This document shows, piece by piece, positions 8,875-16,964 of a stretch of DNA of 64,000 bases. A program made the translations under genes and the position numbers. The notes beneath the pieces were generated by a model. That model saw only the letters and a list, made by a program, of their open reading frames with translations. It did not search any database and was not told the origin of the DNA. This stretch comes from Nocardia nova SH22a (GTDB lineage: Bacteria > Actinomycetota > Actinomycetes > Mycobacteriales > Mycobacteriaceae), in NCBI RefSeq assembly GCF_000523235.1, contig NZ_CP006850.1:7316001-7380000 (forward strand), read 5' to 3'. Each line of letters opens with the position of its first letter. The first letter of the stretch is position 1.

Positions 8875-10254
8875 TCAGCGCGGCAGCAGGTCCGTGAGCG
8901 CGTCGTCCAGTGTCGGATACCGGAATCGGAAACCCGTGCGCGCCAGCACTTCCGAGGTGGCGTGGCGGCCGGTGAGACCGAGGGCCGGATCGGTGCGCAG
9001 GAAGACCGCGCCGATCGCAAGAATCGGTGCGGGCGTGGGCGGGGCCGGTGGGCGGCGCAGATGACGGCGCAGTGCGGTCATCAACTCGCGGTTGCGGACC
9101 GGGTTGTCCGTCGCGGCGACGACGATGCCGTTCGGCAGGCCGATCTCGGGGTCGAGTCCGAGTCCGGCCCGCACGACGGCCAGCCAGTCCTCGATGTGGA
9201 TCCAGCTGAACCACTGGTCGCCGCGGCCGACACTGCCGCCGAGGCCCGCCTTGGTCAGCCCGATCAGCCGCCGTAGTGCGGGCGCCTCCGGATCCAGCAC
9301 GATGGAGGTGCGCAGGATCGTCCACTGCCGCGCGGCGGCGCCCTCGAACGCCTCCTCCCACGGCTGCGCGACCCCGGTCATCTGGGGCAGGCCCACCGGG
9401 AGCGGAGTCGTTTCGGTACAACGCATTTCACCGGCATCCGACCAGATCGCGGTGGTGCTGGCCTGGATCCAGTGGTCGATCGGGCGATCGAGCGTCTGCG
9501 AGGCGGCGACCAGCGCGGCGGTGGAGTCGACCCGGCTGCGACGCAGGATTTCGACATTGCGTTCGGTGGGACGGCAGTCGACGAGTTGCCCGGCCAGATT
9601 GATCAGCGCGATGCGGCCGGGGGCGCGCAGGGCGTTCACCCACTCCCCCTGCGTCCGGCCGTCCCATCGGACCTGCGGGAACGGCAGGGCGGGATCGGGG
9701 CGGCGGGTGAGGATGGTGACGCGCTGGCCACGACAGGTGAGATCGGCGGCGATATGACGGCCCAGCGCACCGGTGCCACCGGCGATCACCACCTCGAGAG
9801 CATCCGGATCGGACCGGATACCCGCCGCGAAAGCCAAGCGCGCAAACGAGACTCGAGCCTCTGCCTGGAGTCGCTCAGCGATCACCCGCCAGAAGACCGG
9901 CGCCGAGACGCCGCTCAGTTCGAGCCGCTGGGTCACTTCGGATCCGCCCGGGCACTCCCGGACACTCCAGCCGATCCGCAGCGTGCCCGCGGGCTCGGGT
10001 TGTTCGATACCCACCTCACGGCCGGGTTCGTAGGTGGCGATACGGAACGGCCGCGCGAGCCGCCCGTGCACCGCCGCGCTCACCGGCCCGGTCGGCAGGT
10101 AATCGCCCGTGACACCCGGCCCGGCGGCGGCGTGCAGCGTCACCGAGGCAACCGCCGGATTCCATTCCGGCCACCGTGTGAGATCCCCCAGCACCGCCCA
10201 CAGCCGCTCCGGCGGCAAGGCGATGAACTGCTTGTACACCGTTGTACGAGTCAT
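8875..10254 (-). CDS. SRPBCC domain fused to TIGR01777-type epimerase
   Basis: 459 residues. Residues ~1-150 form a START/SRPBCC ligand-binding domain (MTRTTVYKQFIALPPERLWAVLGDLTRWPEW). The rest is an atypical short-chain epimerase of the YfcH/TIGR01777 type: VVIAGGTGALGRHIAADL is the Rossmann glycine motif near residue 165, and the C-terminal ~50 residues are the DUF1731 tail (TGFRFRYPTLDDAL). The fusion suggests recognition and reduction or isomerisation of a bulky lipid-like ligand; the substrate is unknown. The ATG at the MTRTTV start is preferred because the longer frame runs into the divergent promoter. It faces another SRPBCC fusion gene across a shared operator. Confidence 0.85.
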   Translation of the reverse strand: MTRTTVYKQFIALPPERLWAVLGDLTRWPEWNPAVASVTLHAAAGPGVTGDYLPTGPVSAAVHGRLARPFRIATYEPGREVGIEQPEPAGTLRIGWSVRECPGGSEVTQRLELSGVSAPVFWRVIAERLQAEARVSFARLAFAAGIRSDPDALEVVIAGGTGALGRHIAADLTCRGQRVTILTRRPDPALPFPQVRWDGRTQGEWVNALRAPGRIALINLAGQLVDCRPTERNVEILRRSRVDSTAALVAASQTLDRPIDHWIQASTTAIWSDAGEMRCTETTPLPVGLPQMTGVAQPWEEAFEGAAARQWTILRTSIVLDPEAPALRRLIGLTKAGLGGSVGRGDQWFSWIHIEDWLAVVRAGLGLDPEIGLPNGIVVAATDNPVRNRELMTALRRHLRRPPAPPTPAPILAIGAVFLRTDPALGLTGRHATSEVLARTGFRFRYPTLDDALTDLLPR

Positions 10255-10325
10255 ATCTCGATCTAATCCACGCGACCCGGCCCGGGGAAGCGTGTGCTTG
10301 CTCACCACCGGCCCCGGGCTCACCG

Positions 10326-10355
10326 TTGACATATGCAGGTAAATACCTGCATGAT
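10326..10355 (+). promoter_or_regulatory. Promoter with palindromic ArsR-type operator
   Basis: TTGACA (-35) at 10326-10331 and CATGAT (-10-like) at 10350-10355, 18 bases apart, with the GTG start of the ArsR-SRPBCC gene only 6 bases further on, so the message is probably leaderless. Between the boxes lies the perfect inverted repeat ATGCAGGTA-AA-TACCTGCAT (10333-10352). A repressor bound there would block polymerase, consistent with autoregulation by the adjacent ArsR protein, and could also affect the divergent gene starting 79 bases to the left. Confidence 0.75.
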
Positions 10356-10361
10356 TGGACC

Positions 10362-11168
10362 GTGCAACCCGAACCGGATATCGACCTGGTTTTCAAAGCA
10401 CTCGCCGATTCCACTCGGCGGCTGCTGCTCGATCGACTGCGTGAGCACAACGGGCAGACCCTGCGTGAATTGTGCGAGCGGGTGGAGATGGCGCGGCAGT
10501 CGGTGACCCAGCATCTCGACATCCTCGTGCGCGCGGAGCTGGTCACCGTGGTGCGGCGCGGACGGGAGCGGCTGCACTACATCAATCCGGCGCCGATTCA
10601 CGACATCGAACAGCGGTGGATCTCGGTCTTCGACAAGCCGCGACTGGATGCGATCCGTGCCATCAAGAATCAGGCCATCACATATCAGGCAGAGGAGTAC
10701 GCCATGAGCACGACCGTGCCGAGCTATGTCTACGTCACCTACATTCACGCGGGCGCCGAACAGGTATGGAAGGCGCTGACCGACGCGGATCTCACCGCAC
10801 AGTATTGGGGGCACGCGAATGTATCGGACTGGCAACCGGGTTCACGCTGGGAACACCGGCGCGCCGACGGTTCGGGTGCGGTCGACGTCGTCGGGAAGGT
10901 GCTCGAATCCGAACCGCCGCACCGACTTGTGATCACGTTCGAGGACTCGCCCGAATCGGACCGGGAACCCTCTGTCGTCACCTTCCTCGTCGAACCGCAC
11001 CAGGACATCGTCCGGCTCACCGTGACCCACGAGAATCTCCCGAATCAGGAAATGCGGCAAGGCATCTCCGACGGATGGCCTGCGGTGCTGGCCAACCTCA
11101 AGTCGCTGCTCGAGACGGGCTCGGTACTACCGCAGGCCCCATGGGAGATGTCACAGGCCCATTCCTGA
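10362..11168 (+). CDS. ArsR-family HTH regulator fused to AHSA1/SRPBCC domain
   Basis: 268 residues with two domains. Residues ~1-90 are an ArsR winged helix (VFKALADSTRRLLLDRLREHNGQTLRELCER, recognition helix MARQSVTQHLDIL, wing VVRRGRERLHYI). Residues ~118-255 are an activator-of-Hsp90-like/SRPBCC fold (YVYVTYIHAGAEQVWKALTDADLTAQYWGH). No Cys metal site of arsenic sensors is seen, so the SRPBCC part may be the sensor of a hydrophobic ligand. Usually these two functions are encoded by separate adjacent genes; here they are one frame. An internal ATG (MSTTVPSYVY) would start the second domain alone if translation re-initiated. The GTG start is favoured by the leaderless promoter. Confidence 0.88.
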   Translation: MQPEPDIDLVFKALADSTRRLLLDRLREHNGQTLRELCERVEMARQSVTQHLDILVRAELVTVVRRGRERLHYINPAPIHDIEQRWISVFDKPRLDAIRAIKNQAITYQAEEYAMSTTVPSYVYVTYIHAGAEQVWKALTDADLTAQYWGHANVSDWQPGSRWEHRRADGSGAVDVVGKVLESEPPHRLVITFEDSPESDREPSVVTFLVEPHQDIVRLTVTHENLPNQEMRQGISDGWPAVLANLKSLLETGSVLPQAPWEMSQAHS

Positions 11169-11174
11169 CCTGGT

Positions 11175-12794
11175 TCAGGCGAAGGCGCGCTGCAGGATCG
11201 CCTCGGTGTCCACTCCCACCGGAAGGGTGCCGAAGGCGATTCCCCAATCACCACCGAATCGACTGGCGCAGAACGCATCCGCCACCGCGGCATGACCGTG
11301 CCGCACCAGCTGCGCGCCCTGCAGCACCAGGGCCATCAATTCGACCACCCGGCGCGCCCGATATTCGATATCGGTGAGGTCGGTGAGCTCCTTGCCGATG
11401 CGGTCGATGGCATCGTCGAGGTGGTGGTCGGCGCCGCGGGCCAGCGACACCTCGTTGAAGTACGCCTCCACGGTTTCGGGCTGGCGGCCCATGGCGCGCA
11501 GGGCGTCCAACGCGGCGACATTGCCCGAACCCTCCCAGATCGACATGAGCGGCGCCTCGCGATAGAGGCGCGGCATACCCGATTCCTCGACATAGCCGTT
11601 GCCACCGAAACATTCGAGAGCCTCGGCGGCATGGGCGGGGGCCCGCTTGCAGACCCAGTACTTGGTGACGGCCAGGGCGATGCGGCGCAGCGCGGCCTCG
11701 GCCGGATCGGTTCCGGCACGGTCGGTGGCTCCGGCCAGTCGCATCATCACGGTGGTCGCGGCATCGGATTCGATCACCAGATCGGCCAGCACATTGCACA
11801 TCGCGGGCTGGTCGATCAGCTTGGCCCCGAACACTTCTCGATGCCGGGCGTGATGGGCCGCGTGCACCACGCCGGTGCGCATCCCGGTGGCGGAGCCGAT
11901 CACGCAGTCCAGGCGGGTCATGTTCACCATCTCGATGATGGTCTTGACCCCGGCGCCCTCGGCGCCGACCAGCCAGCCCACCGCGTCCTCGTATTCGATC
12001 TCCGAGGAGGCGTTGGACTTGTTGCCCAGCTTGTCCTTGAGTCGTTGCAGCCGAAGGGAATTGCGGGTGCCGTCGGGCAGGACGCGCGGCAGCAGGAAGC
12101 AGGACAGGCCGCCCGGCGCCTGCGCGAGGGTCAGGAACATGTCCGACATGGGCGCGGAGGTGAACCACTTGTGTCCCACGATCCGGTAGGAACCGTCGGC
12201 GTGCGGTGTGGCCGTCGTGGTGTTGGCCCGGACGTCCGAGCCGCCCTGTTTCTCGGTCATCGACATTCCGGCGATCAGACCGGCCTTCGAGGAGGGCTCG
12301 CGCAGACCGAAATCATAAGTGCGGGAACCGAGTAGCGGTTCATAGCGCGCGGCCAGCTCGGGGTTGTGGCGCAGCGCCGGGACGACGGCGTAGGTCATCG
12401 AGATGGGGCACATGTGCCCGGCGTCGGCGATCCCCCAGGTGTAGAACTTGGCCGCGCGCGCGGCGTGGGCGCCGGGACGCTCGTCGAGCCAGGGGCTGCC
12501 GTGCAGGCCGTGGCGGACCGCGACGTCCATCAGGTTGTGCCAGTAGGGATGGAATTCGACCTCGTCGACGCGGTGGCCGTAGCGGTCGTGGGTGTGCAGC
12601 ACCGGCGGATACTCGTTGGCCAGCCGCCCCCACTCCTGCACCTCGAAACTGCCTGCCAGCGCGCCCAATTCGCGCACCTCGGCCTCGGCCCAGCCCGCGC
12701 CCTCGCGGTGCAGGCCCTCGATCAGCGCCGGGTTGCGGGAGAAGTCGAACGGGGTGATCGGCGGAACCTGGTTGAATACTTCGTGGGTGGGCAT
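11175..12794 (-). CDS. Acyl-CoA dehydrogenase, AidB-like
   Basis: 539 residues, matching the AidB length rather than the ~380 of ordinary acyl-CoA dehydrogenases. Seen: N-terminal helical extension (NQVPPITPFDF is a typical AidB start), MTEKQGGSDVRANTT for FAD contact, the signature LGNKSNASSEIEYEDAVGWLVG, the catalytic-region LYREAPLMSIWEGSGNV, and ALECFGGNGYVEESG. AidB proteins bind DNA or protect it from alkylation in E. coli and have weak isovaleryl-CoA dehydrogenase activity; the role here is unknown. Four bases downstream of the TetR gene, so they form an operon. Confidence 0.9.
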   Translation of the reverse strand: MPTHEVFNQVPPITPFDFSRNPALIEGLHREGAGWAEAEVRELGALAGSFEVQEWGRLANEYPPVLHTHDRYGHRVDEVEFHPYWHNLMDVAVRHGLHGSPWLDERPGAHAARAAKFYTWGIADAGHMCPISMTYAVVPALRHNPELAARYEPLLGSRTYDFGLREPSSKAGLIAGMSMTEKQGGSDVRANTTTATPHADGSYRIVGHKWFTSAPMSDMFLTLAQAPGGLSCFLLPRVLPDGTRNSLRLQRLKDKLGNKSNASSEIEYEDAVGWLVGAEGAGVKTIIEMVNMTRLDCVIGSATGMRTGVVHAAHHARHREVFGAKLIDQPAMCNVLADLVIESDAATTVMMRLAGATDRAGTDPAEAALRRIALAVTKYWVCKRAPAHAAEALECFGGNGYVEESGMPRLYREAPLMSIWEGSGNVAALDALRAMGRQPETVEAYFNEVSLARGADHHLDDAIDRIGKELTDLTDIEYRARRVVELMALVLQGAQLVRHGHAAVADAFCASRFGGDWGIAFGTLPVGVDTEAILQRAFA

Positions 12795-12798
12795 CCGA

Positions 12799-13437
12799 TT
12801 ACTCCTGTTCCGCGCCGGGTTCGGTGCGATGGTTGTCGAGAGGGTCCGCGACCCCGAGTGCACGCAGGGCGAAGGCCACCAGTTCGGGCACCACCGATTC
12901 GCTCTGCAGTCCTTCGGCCAGCGGTCCGACCAGCACTTCTCCGATCGCCCCGACCAGTGCCGTAGCGCTGGTGCGCGGGTCCTGAGCCGGTAACCGGCCG
13001 CTGGCGACACCGTCTGCGATCGCGGTTCGGAAGGTGTCGGCGAAGGCGCGGCGGAAACGCAGGCGTTCGGTGTCGACACCGGCGTCCACCGGTTCCGCCA
13101 GCAGCACGTAGGCCAGTTTGGGGTTCTTCAGCGCGCGTCCGGCGAAGGTCTCGACCGCGGCGCAGACCCGCTCGACCACACTGCCCTCGGCGCCCGCCTG
13201 GGCGACCGCGGCGACCTCGCGGGTGACCACGTCCCGGAAGACGGCGGACACCAATTCGGCCTTACCGCGGTAGCTCTTGTAGACCGTTCCGGTCGCGACA
13301 CCCGCCTCGGCGGCGACGGCGGCCATCGACAGTCCGGCGAACCCCTGCTCGGAGAGCACCTTCGTCGCGGCATGCACGATGGCGCCGGCCTGCGCGTCGA
13401 GCCGGGCCTGCACAGCGGGGGTTCTGCGGTACGCCAC
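12799..13437 (-). CDS. TetR-family transcriptional regulator
   Basis: 212 residues, standard TetR size. The N-terminal HTH is clear: AIVHAATKVLSEQGFAGLSMAAVAAEAGVATGTVYKSYRGKAELVSAV at residues ~19-66. The helical ligand-binding region follows with no recognisable specificity. It is the first gene of an operon with the AidB-like dehydrogenase and is divergent from an enoyl-CoA hydratase; a strong palindrome lies immediately upstream. By analogy with FadR/KstR-like TetR proteins it probably responds to an acyl-CoA, which is inference from context only. Confidence 0.9.
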   Translation of the reverse strand: MAYRRTPAVQARLDAQAGAIVHAATKVLSEQGFAGLSMAAVAAEAGVATGTVYKSYRGKAELVSAVFRDVVTREVAAVAQAGAEGSVVERVCAAVETFAGRALKNPKLAYVLLAEPVDAGVDTERLRFRRAFADTFRTAIADGVASGRLPAQDPRTSATALVGAIGEVLVGPLAEGLQSESVVPELVAFALRALGVADPLDNHRTEPGAEQE

Positions 13438-13438
13438 G

Positions 13439-13467
13439 CAAGAAGTGAATCACATATTCATTTCTTG
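13439..13467. promoter_or_regulatory. Candidate TetR operator, 12-bp-arm palindrome
   Basis: CAAGAAGTGAAT - CACAT - ATTCATTTCTTG: 11 of 12 arm positions pair. It starts 2 bases upstream of the TetR GTG start and ends 24 bases before the first hydratase start, so binding would cover both divergent promoters; TTGACG overlaps its right end. Typical site for autoregulating TetR proteins. Confidence 0.75.
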
Positions 13468-13490
13468 ACGCAAGGGCCGGGCGCGGCCGT

Positions 13491-14264
13491 ATGGTCGACG
13501 GGGTGAGCGTACGAATCGAGCGCACCGGACCGGTGTTCACCGTCGTCCTGGACCGTCCGCAGGCCCGCAATGCCGTCGACGGCCCGACCGCGCGCGCACT
13601 GGCCGACGCCTTCCGCACCTTCGAGGCCGAGGACGAGGCCGCGGTGGCCGTGCTGTGGGGCGCGGGCGGCACCTTCTGCGCGGGCGCGGACCTCAAATCG
13701 CTGGGCACCGCGGATTCCAATCGCGCCGAACCCGACGGCGACGGCCCGATGGGGCCCACCCGGATGACCCTGTCCAAACCCGTGATCGCCGCGGTCTCCG
13801 GCTATGCCGTCGCCGGTGGCCTCGAGCTGGCGCTGTGGTGCGATCTCCGAATTGCCGAGCAGGACAGCACTTTCGGCGTGTTCTGCCGGCGCTGGGGGGT
13901 GCCGCTGATCGACGGCGGGACGGTCCGGCTGCCACGCATCGTGGGCGCGGGCCGGGCGATGGACATGATCCTCACCGGCCGCGCGGTCGCGGCCCCCGAG
14001 GCACTGCAGATGGGGCTGGTCACCCAGGTCGTCGCCCCCGGCGAATCCCGGGCCGCGGCCGAGCGGCTCGCCGCCGAACTGGCCGCCCTGCCGCAGACCT
14101 GCCTGCGTTCGGATCGGATGTCGGCGCTGGAACAGTGGGGTCTGGACGAGGCCGAGGCGATGGCGGGCGAATTCGGCCACGGTATCGCCGCCCTGACCGA
14201 CGGCGCGCTCGAAGGCGCGCAGCGCTTCGCGGGCGGGGCCGGGCGGCACGGATCCTCGGCCTGA
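13491..14264 (+). CDS. Enoyl-CoA hydratase/isomerase (crotonase family)
   Basis: 257 residues. Crotonase motifs: LDRPQARNAVDGPTA near residue 22, the oxyanion-hole GGTFCAGADLKSL near 58 and SGYAVAGGLELALWCDLRIA near 105, then EALQMGLVTQVV. The position of the usual catalytic Glu residues is occupied in GVPLIDGGTVRLPRIVG, where D replaces the second family Glu, so hydratase activity is not certain and an isomerase, hydrolase or dehalogenase-type reaction is possible. ATG at 13491 or GTG at 13503 could be the start. Its stop overlaps the next gene by one base (TGATG), so the two are coupled. Confidence 0.87.
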   Translation: MVDGVSVRIERTGPVFTVVLDRPQARNAVDGPTARALADAFRTFEAEDEAAVAVLWGAGGTFCAGADLKSLGTADSNRAEPDGDGPMGPTRMTLSKPVIAAVSGYAVAGGLELALWCDLRIAEQDSTFGVFCRRWGVPLIDGGTVRLPRIVGAGRAMDMILTGRAVAAPEALQMGLVTQVVAPGESRAAAERLAAELAALPQTCLRSDRMSALEQWGLDEAEAMAGEFGHGIAALTDGALEGAQRFAGGAGRHGSSA

Positions 14265-15490
14265 TGGGCCGTCTGAGCGTCGTCGACGAGATCTTCCTGC
14301 GCGCCCATCGCGGTCTGGGCACTCCCAGTGCGCTGCAAGGACTGTGGCGCACCGCGGATCCGGTCGATCGGCGGCTGCTGGAGCGGATACACGGCTCGCT
14401 GCGCACCGGGCCGCTCGGCCGCCGGGTGATCCGGTCGCGCGTCCCCGGCGCGCGGCCGTACTGGCGGCGTAACGACGCGACGCATCCGCTGCGCATCGCG
14501 GGCGGCGCCATCGCCACCGAAGACCTGCTGAGCTGGGCCGATGCTCAGGGATACGACCTCGATCCGGAACTCGGGCCGGGCTGGCGGCTGTCGGCCGCGA
14601 ATCTGCGCGGGGGCGGTTCGGTGGTGGTGCTGACCTGCTCACATGCCCTCACCGACGGCCGCGGCCTCGCCCTGGCCGTCGATCACGCCCTGTCCGGGGC
14701 CGCGATCACCGAATATCCGGCGCCGCAATCGGATTGGTACGATGCGGGCCGCCAGTGGGCGACCGTGCTGTCCGGAACCGCTCGCGCGTTGCGGCGCGGC
14801 GTACCCGAACGCCCCGGCGCGGCACCGGCCCGGCATGCCCCCGATCTGCCGAGTGTCGGTGCGGTACTACAGTTCCCGGCCGCCGACTGGGATCTGGCCG
14901 CCACCGGCCGCGGTGGCTCATCCAACAGCCTGTTCCTCACTGTGATGGCCGGATTGCTGTGGGACAGCGGCTTTCCCGGCGCGCACATCAGCACCGCCGT
15001 GCCCGTCGACACCCGCGACGACCGACGGGTCGACAACGACATGGCGATGACCGAGGTGACCGTCGACCCGACCGACACCCCGGCGACATTGCGCGAAAAA
15101 TGCCGGGCCGCATACGAATCCCGCATTTCCGCACCCGACGGCATGCCCCCGGAACTCCTCCAGGTCCTCCCGTCCCGGCTGGCCTACCAGCTGTCCCGCG
15201 GCGCGGGCGAACGCGACATCCTCTGCTCCAATATCGGCACCCTGCCCACATCCCTGACCCGGCTCGGCTCCCACCCCTGCACCGGAGTCGCCGCCCGCGC
15301 CATCCACCCCGGCCTGCCCCCCACGGCCCTCCCCCGCACCCGCCTCTCCGGCTACTTGTGCCGCATCGCCCACAGCTACACCCTCGCCCTGGTGAGCCTG
15401 GACCCCGACCGAATCGAATCCCCCACCGCCCTCACCGATCTCGCCCGCACTGCCTTCGACCGACTGGACGTGCCACTCACGGTGTGGTGA
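14264..15490 (+). CDS. Condensation/acyltransferase-like protein (HxxxDG superfamily)
   Basis: 408 residues. The active-site motif HALTDG (around residue 128) fits the HxxxDG signature of condensation domains and wax-ester/diacylglycerol acyltransferases. The later VPVDTRDDRRVDNDM segment resembles the channel motif of those folds. It is a stand-alone enzyme, not part of a synthetase. Coupling to a crotonase gene suggests an acyl-CoA donor, but neither acceptor nor product can be named. The ATG start is set by overlap with the preceding stop; the frame open upstream is antisense-like noise over the hydratase gene. Confidence 0.7.
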   Translation: MGRLSVVDEIFLRAHRGLGTPSALQGLWRTADPVDRRLLERIHGSLRTGPLGRRVIRSRVPGARPYWRRNDATHPLRIAGGAIATEDLLSWADAQGYDLDPELGPGWRLSAANLRGGGSVVVLTCSHALTDGRGLALAVDHALSGAAITEYPAPQSDWYDAGRQWATVLSGTARALRRGVPERPGAAPARHAPDLPSVGAVLQFPAADWDLAATGRGGSSNSLFLTVMAGLLWDSGFPGAHISTAVPVDTRDDRRVDNDMAMTEVTVDPTDTPATLREKCRAAYESRISAPDGMPPELLQVLPSRLAYQLSRGAGERDILCSNIGTLPTSLTRLGSHPCTGVAARAIHPGLPPTALPRTRLSGYLCRIAHSYTLALVSLDPDRIESPTALTDLARTAFDRLDVPLTVW

Positions 15491-15812
15491 TTGCGCCCCG
15501 ATCATCGGGGTGCGTCACCGGAACGACGGTCAGTAGCCCGTCGAGACCGGAAAAATCCTTGGGATTCACTGTGAACAAAGGGATTTCGTGTACAGAAGCG
15601 ATTGCCGCGATCATCAGATCCACCCGACGAGGTTTCGGATTCCTCCCCGCGTCGAGGACAGCGGCGACCACATTGCCGAACCTGCGGGCGGCGCGGGAAT
15701 CCATTGGCAGCGGCTCGAATTTCGCCTCCGCATTCTGCAGTCGCTCTATGCGCCTGGCTCGCTCGGCGGCATTCGTCGCGAAGTGCGGGCCCGCCGCCAA
15801 CTCCGCATGACG
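15477..15812 (-). pseudogene. VapC PIN-domain toxin remnant, N-terminus deleted
   Basis: The frame reads HAELAAGPHFATNAAERAR, then RRVDLMIAA and FTVNPKDFSGLDGLLTVVPV, which are the middle and C-terminal parts of a VapC PIN ribonuclease including one Glu and two of the acidic residues. The first ~40-50 residues, which carry the opening strand and first catalytic Asp, are absent: the conserved part begins directly after the stop of the antitoxin gene, with no usable ATG or GTG in frame. The simplest explanation is a deletion of the toxin start. The 3' end overlaps the end of the convergent acyltransferase gene by 14 bases. Confidence 0.75.
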
Positions 15813-15813
15813 G

Positions 15814-16128
15814 TCACTCCGCGTCTCCCGCAGCGAAAGGCCCACGCCGGAAGGCGCGATCGTACGGGTCGTACAACGAATCGTCGATATGGTCGTCTGC
15901 GGCCATATCGCCTCCGCGTGCGTCACCGGGCGGGATGGTCCGAAAGGCCGCCAGCATCTCATCGCGCGGCACAGCTGTCCGCCGACCGGCGCGATGTGGC
16001 ACCAGGTCGGCAACCGGAGCGCCTTCGACGGTCACGGTGTAGGAGTCACCGGCCGCGACCTCTCGGAGGACTCGACTGATCTCGTTCCGCAACACTCGCT
16101 GCGGTATCACCGGATATTCCGCTGGCAT
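15814..16128 (-). CDS. VapB/Phd-type antitoxin, now without intact toxin
   Basis: 104 residues (starts at 16134 or 16146 are also possible). The N-terminal Phd/YefM DNA-binding fold is clear: VIPQRVLRNEISRVLREVAAGDSYTVTVEGAPVADLVPHR. The C-terminal ~45 residues are Asp-rich (DDHIDDSLYDPYDR), the toxin-neutralising region. It normally represses its own operon with VapC; here the toxin reading frame is broken, so the antitoxin is an orphan that could still regulate or neutralise other VapC proteins. Confidence 0.82.
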   Translation of the reverse strand: MPAEYPVIPQRVLRNEISRVLREVAAGDSYTVTVEGAPVADLVPHRAGRRTAVPRDEMLAAFRTIPPGDARGGDMAADDHIDDSLYDPYDRAFRRGPFAAGDAE

Positions 16129-16153
16129 CGACATACAGCAATTCAACCTGCGT

Positions 16154-16174
16154 TGCTACATAGGTGCTACATAG
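16154..16174. promoter_or_regulatory. Tandem 10-bp repeat upstream of vapB
   Basis: TGCTACATAG occurs at 16154-16163 and 16165-16174, an 11-base period that puts both copies on one DNA face. It is 26 bases upstream of the antitoxin start and may be the autoregulatory site; the same bases also lie just past the end of the neighbouring oxidase gene. Confidence 0.5.
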
Positions 16175-16177
16175 TTT

Positions 16178-16876
16178 CTACGCGGTACGGCGGACGCTCG
16201 AGCTTTCGCCATGCCGCCGGGCGCGGACGTGTGCGGGCGCCTCGCCCCCGTGCGCGAGGTCCGCTGACGGCACCGGGGGACCGAGGGTCGTGTGCACCGG
16301 GACTGTCCCGGCCCAGGCGGGGCTGTCGAGGTCGGCCGGGTCGTCCGACGGGTCGCCCATACGGGTTTTGACCGAGGCTTCGGTGAGGTCGAGGGCCAGG
16401 ACCGTCGTGGCCGCGGACTCCTTCTTGTCGGGTGGGCGCACGGTGTCCCAGGCGCCGGGAGCGGAGTGTTCGACGATCGCACGGAGGGCGCGCAGGCGGT
16501 GAGCGTCGTCGGTGATCGGCTCCGGGCGGCCGTGGATCACCGCGGAGCGGTAGTTCATCGAGAAGTGCATGGCCGCACGGGCATACACGATCGCGTCGAC
16601 CAAGGTGACCGCTACGGAGACCTCGCCGGTCATCGCGGCACGCAGATTTCCGGCGCCGGTCGATCCGTGCAGATACAGGGTGTCGCCGAGGCGGCCGTAG
16701 ATCGTCGGGATCACGACCGGGGCGCCGTGCAGGGTGACGCCGAGGTGGCAGATCAGGCCCTCGTCGAGGATCGCGTCGAGTGCCGCGCGGTCGGTGGCGG
16801 AACGATCGCGGTAGCGGGTGACGGTGCTGCGTGGCGTCGGCGAGAGCGAGGCGCGGGTGGGCGCGGTATCGGTCAT
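16178..16876 (-). CDS. Pyridoxamine 5'-phosphate oxidase-like flavin protein
   Basis: 232 residues. The split-barrel flavin fold is recognised by ICHLGVTLHGAPVVIPTIYGRLGDTLYLHGSTGAGNLRA-type sequence in the N-terminal half, with FSMNYRSAVIHGRPEPI in the dimer interface. This is the PF12900 branch (FMN- or heme-binding) rather than PdxH proper; the actual reaction is unknown. The ATG at MTDTAP is preferred over one 14 codons upstream because the latter would intrude on the divergent promoter. Divergent from a MocR-type PLP regulator, a common pairing that suggests the regulator controls it. Confidence 0.82.
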   Translation of the reverse strand: MTDTAPTRASLSPTPRSTVTRYRDRSATDRAALDAILDEGLICHLGVTLHGAPVVIPTIYGRLGDTLYLHGSTGAGNLRAAMTGEVSVAVTLVDAIVYARAAMHFSMNYRSAVIHGRPEPITDDAHRLRALRAIVEHSAPGAWDTVRPPDKKESAATTVLALDLTEASVKTRMGDPSDDPADLDSPAWAGTVPVHTTLGPPVPSADLAHGGEAPAHVRARRHGESSSVRRTA

Positions 16877-16909
16877 GCTTTCAGGATCTATCTTGGAGTG
16901 GCATTGTCG

Positions 16910-16932
16910 AATATCCAATTCATAGCAATATC
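16910..16932. promoter_or_regulatory. Direct repeat between oxidase and MocR genes
   Basis: AATATCCAA at 16910 and AATATCAAC at 16927, a 17-base period, in the 88-bp divergent gap, the most AT-rich stretch locally. MocR/PdxR proteins usually bind direct repeats, so this is the best operator candidate; not proven. Confidence 0.4.
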
Positions 16933-16964
16933 AACAGTCCACTTCGGGAGAACCGGGAGGTGGC

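Noticed and set aside
10705..11168. Separate SRPBCC gene starting at the internal ATG inside the ArsR fusion
   Set aside because: There is no stop between the two domains and no ribosome site of note; the fused frame is the simplest reading, although internal initiation cannot be excluded.
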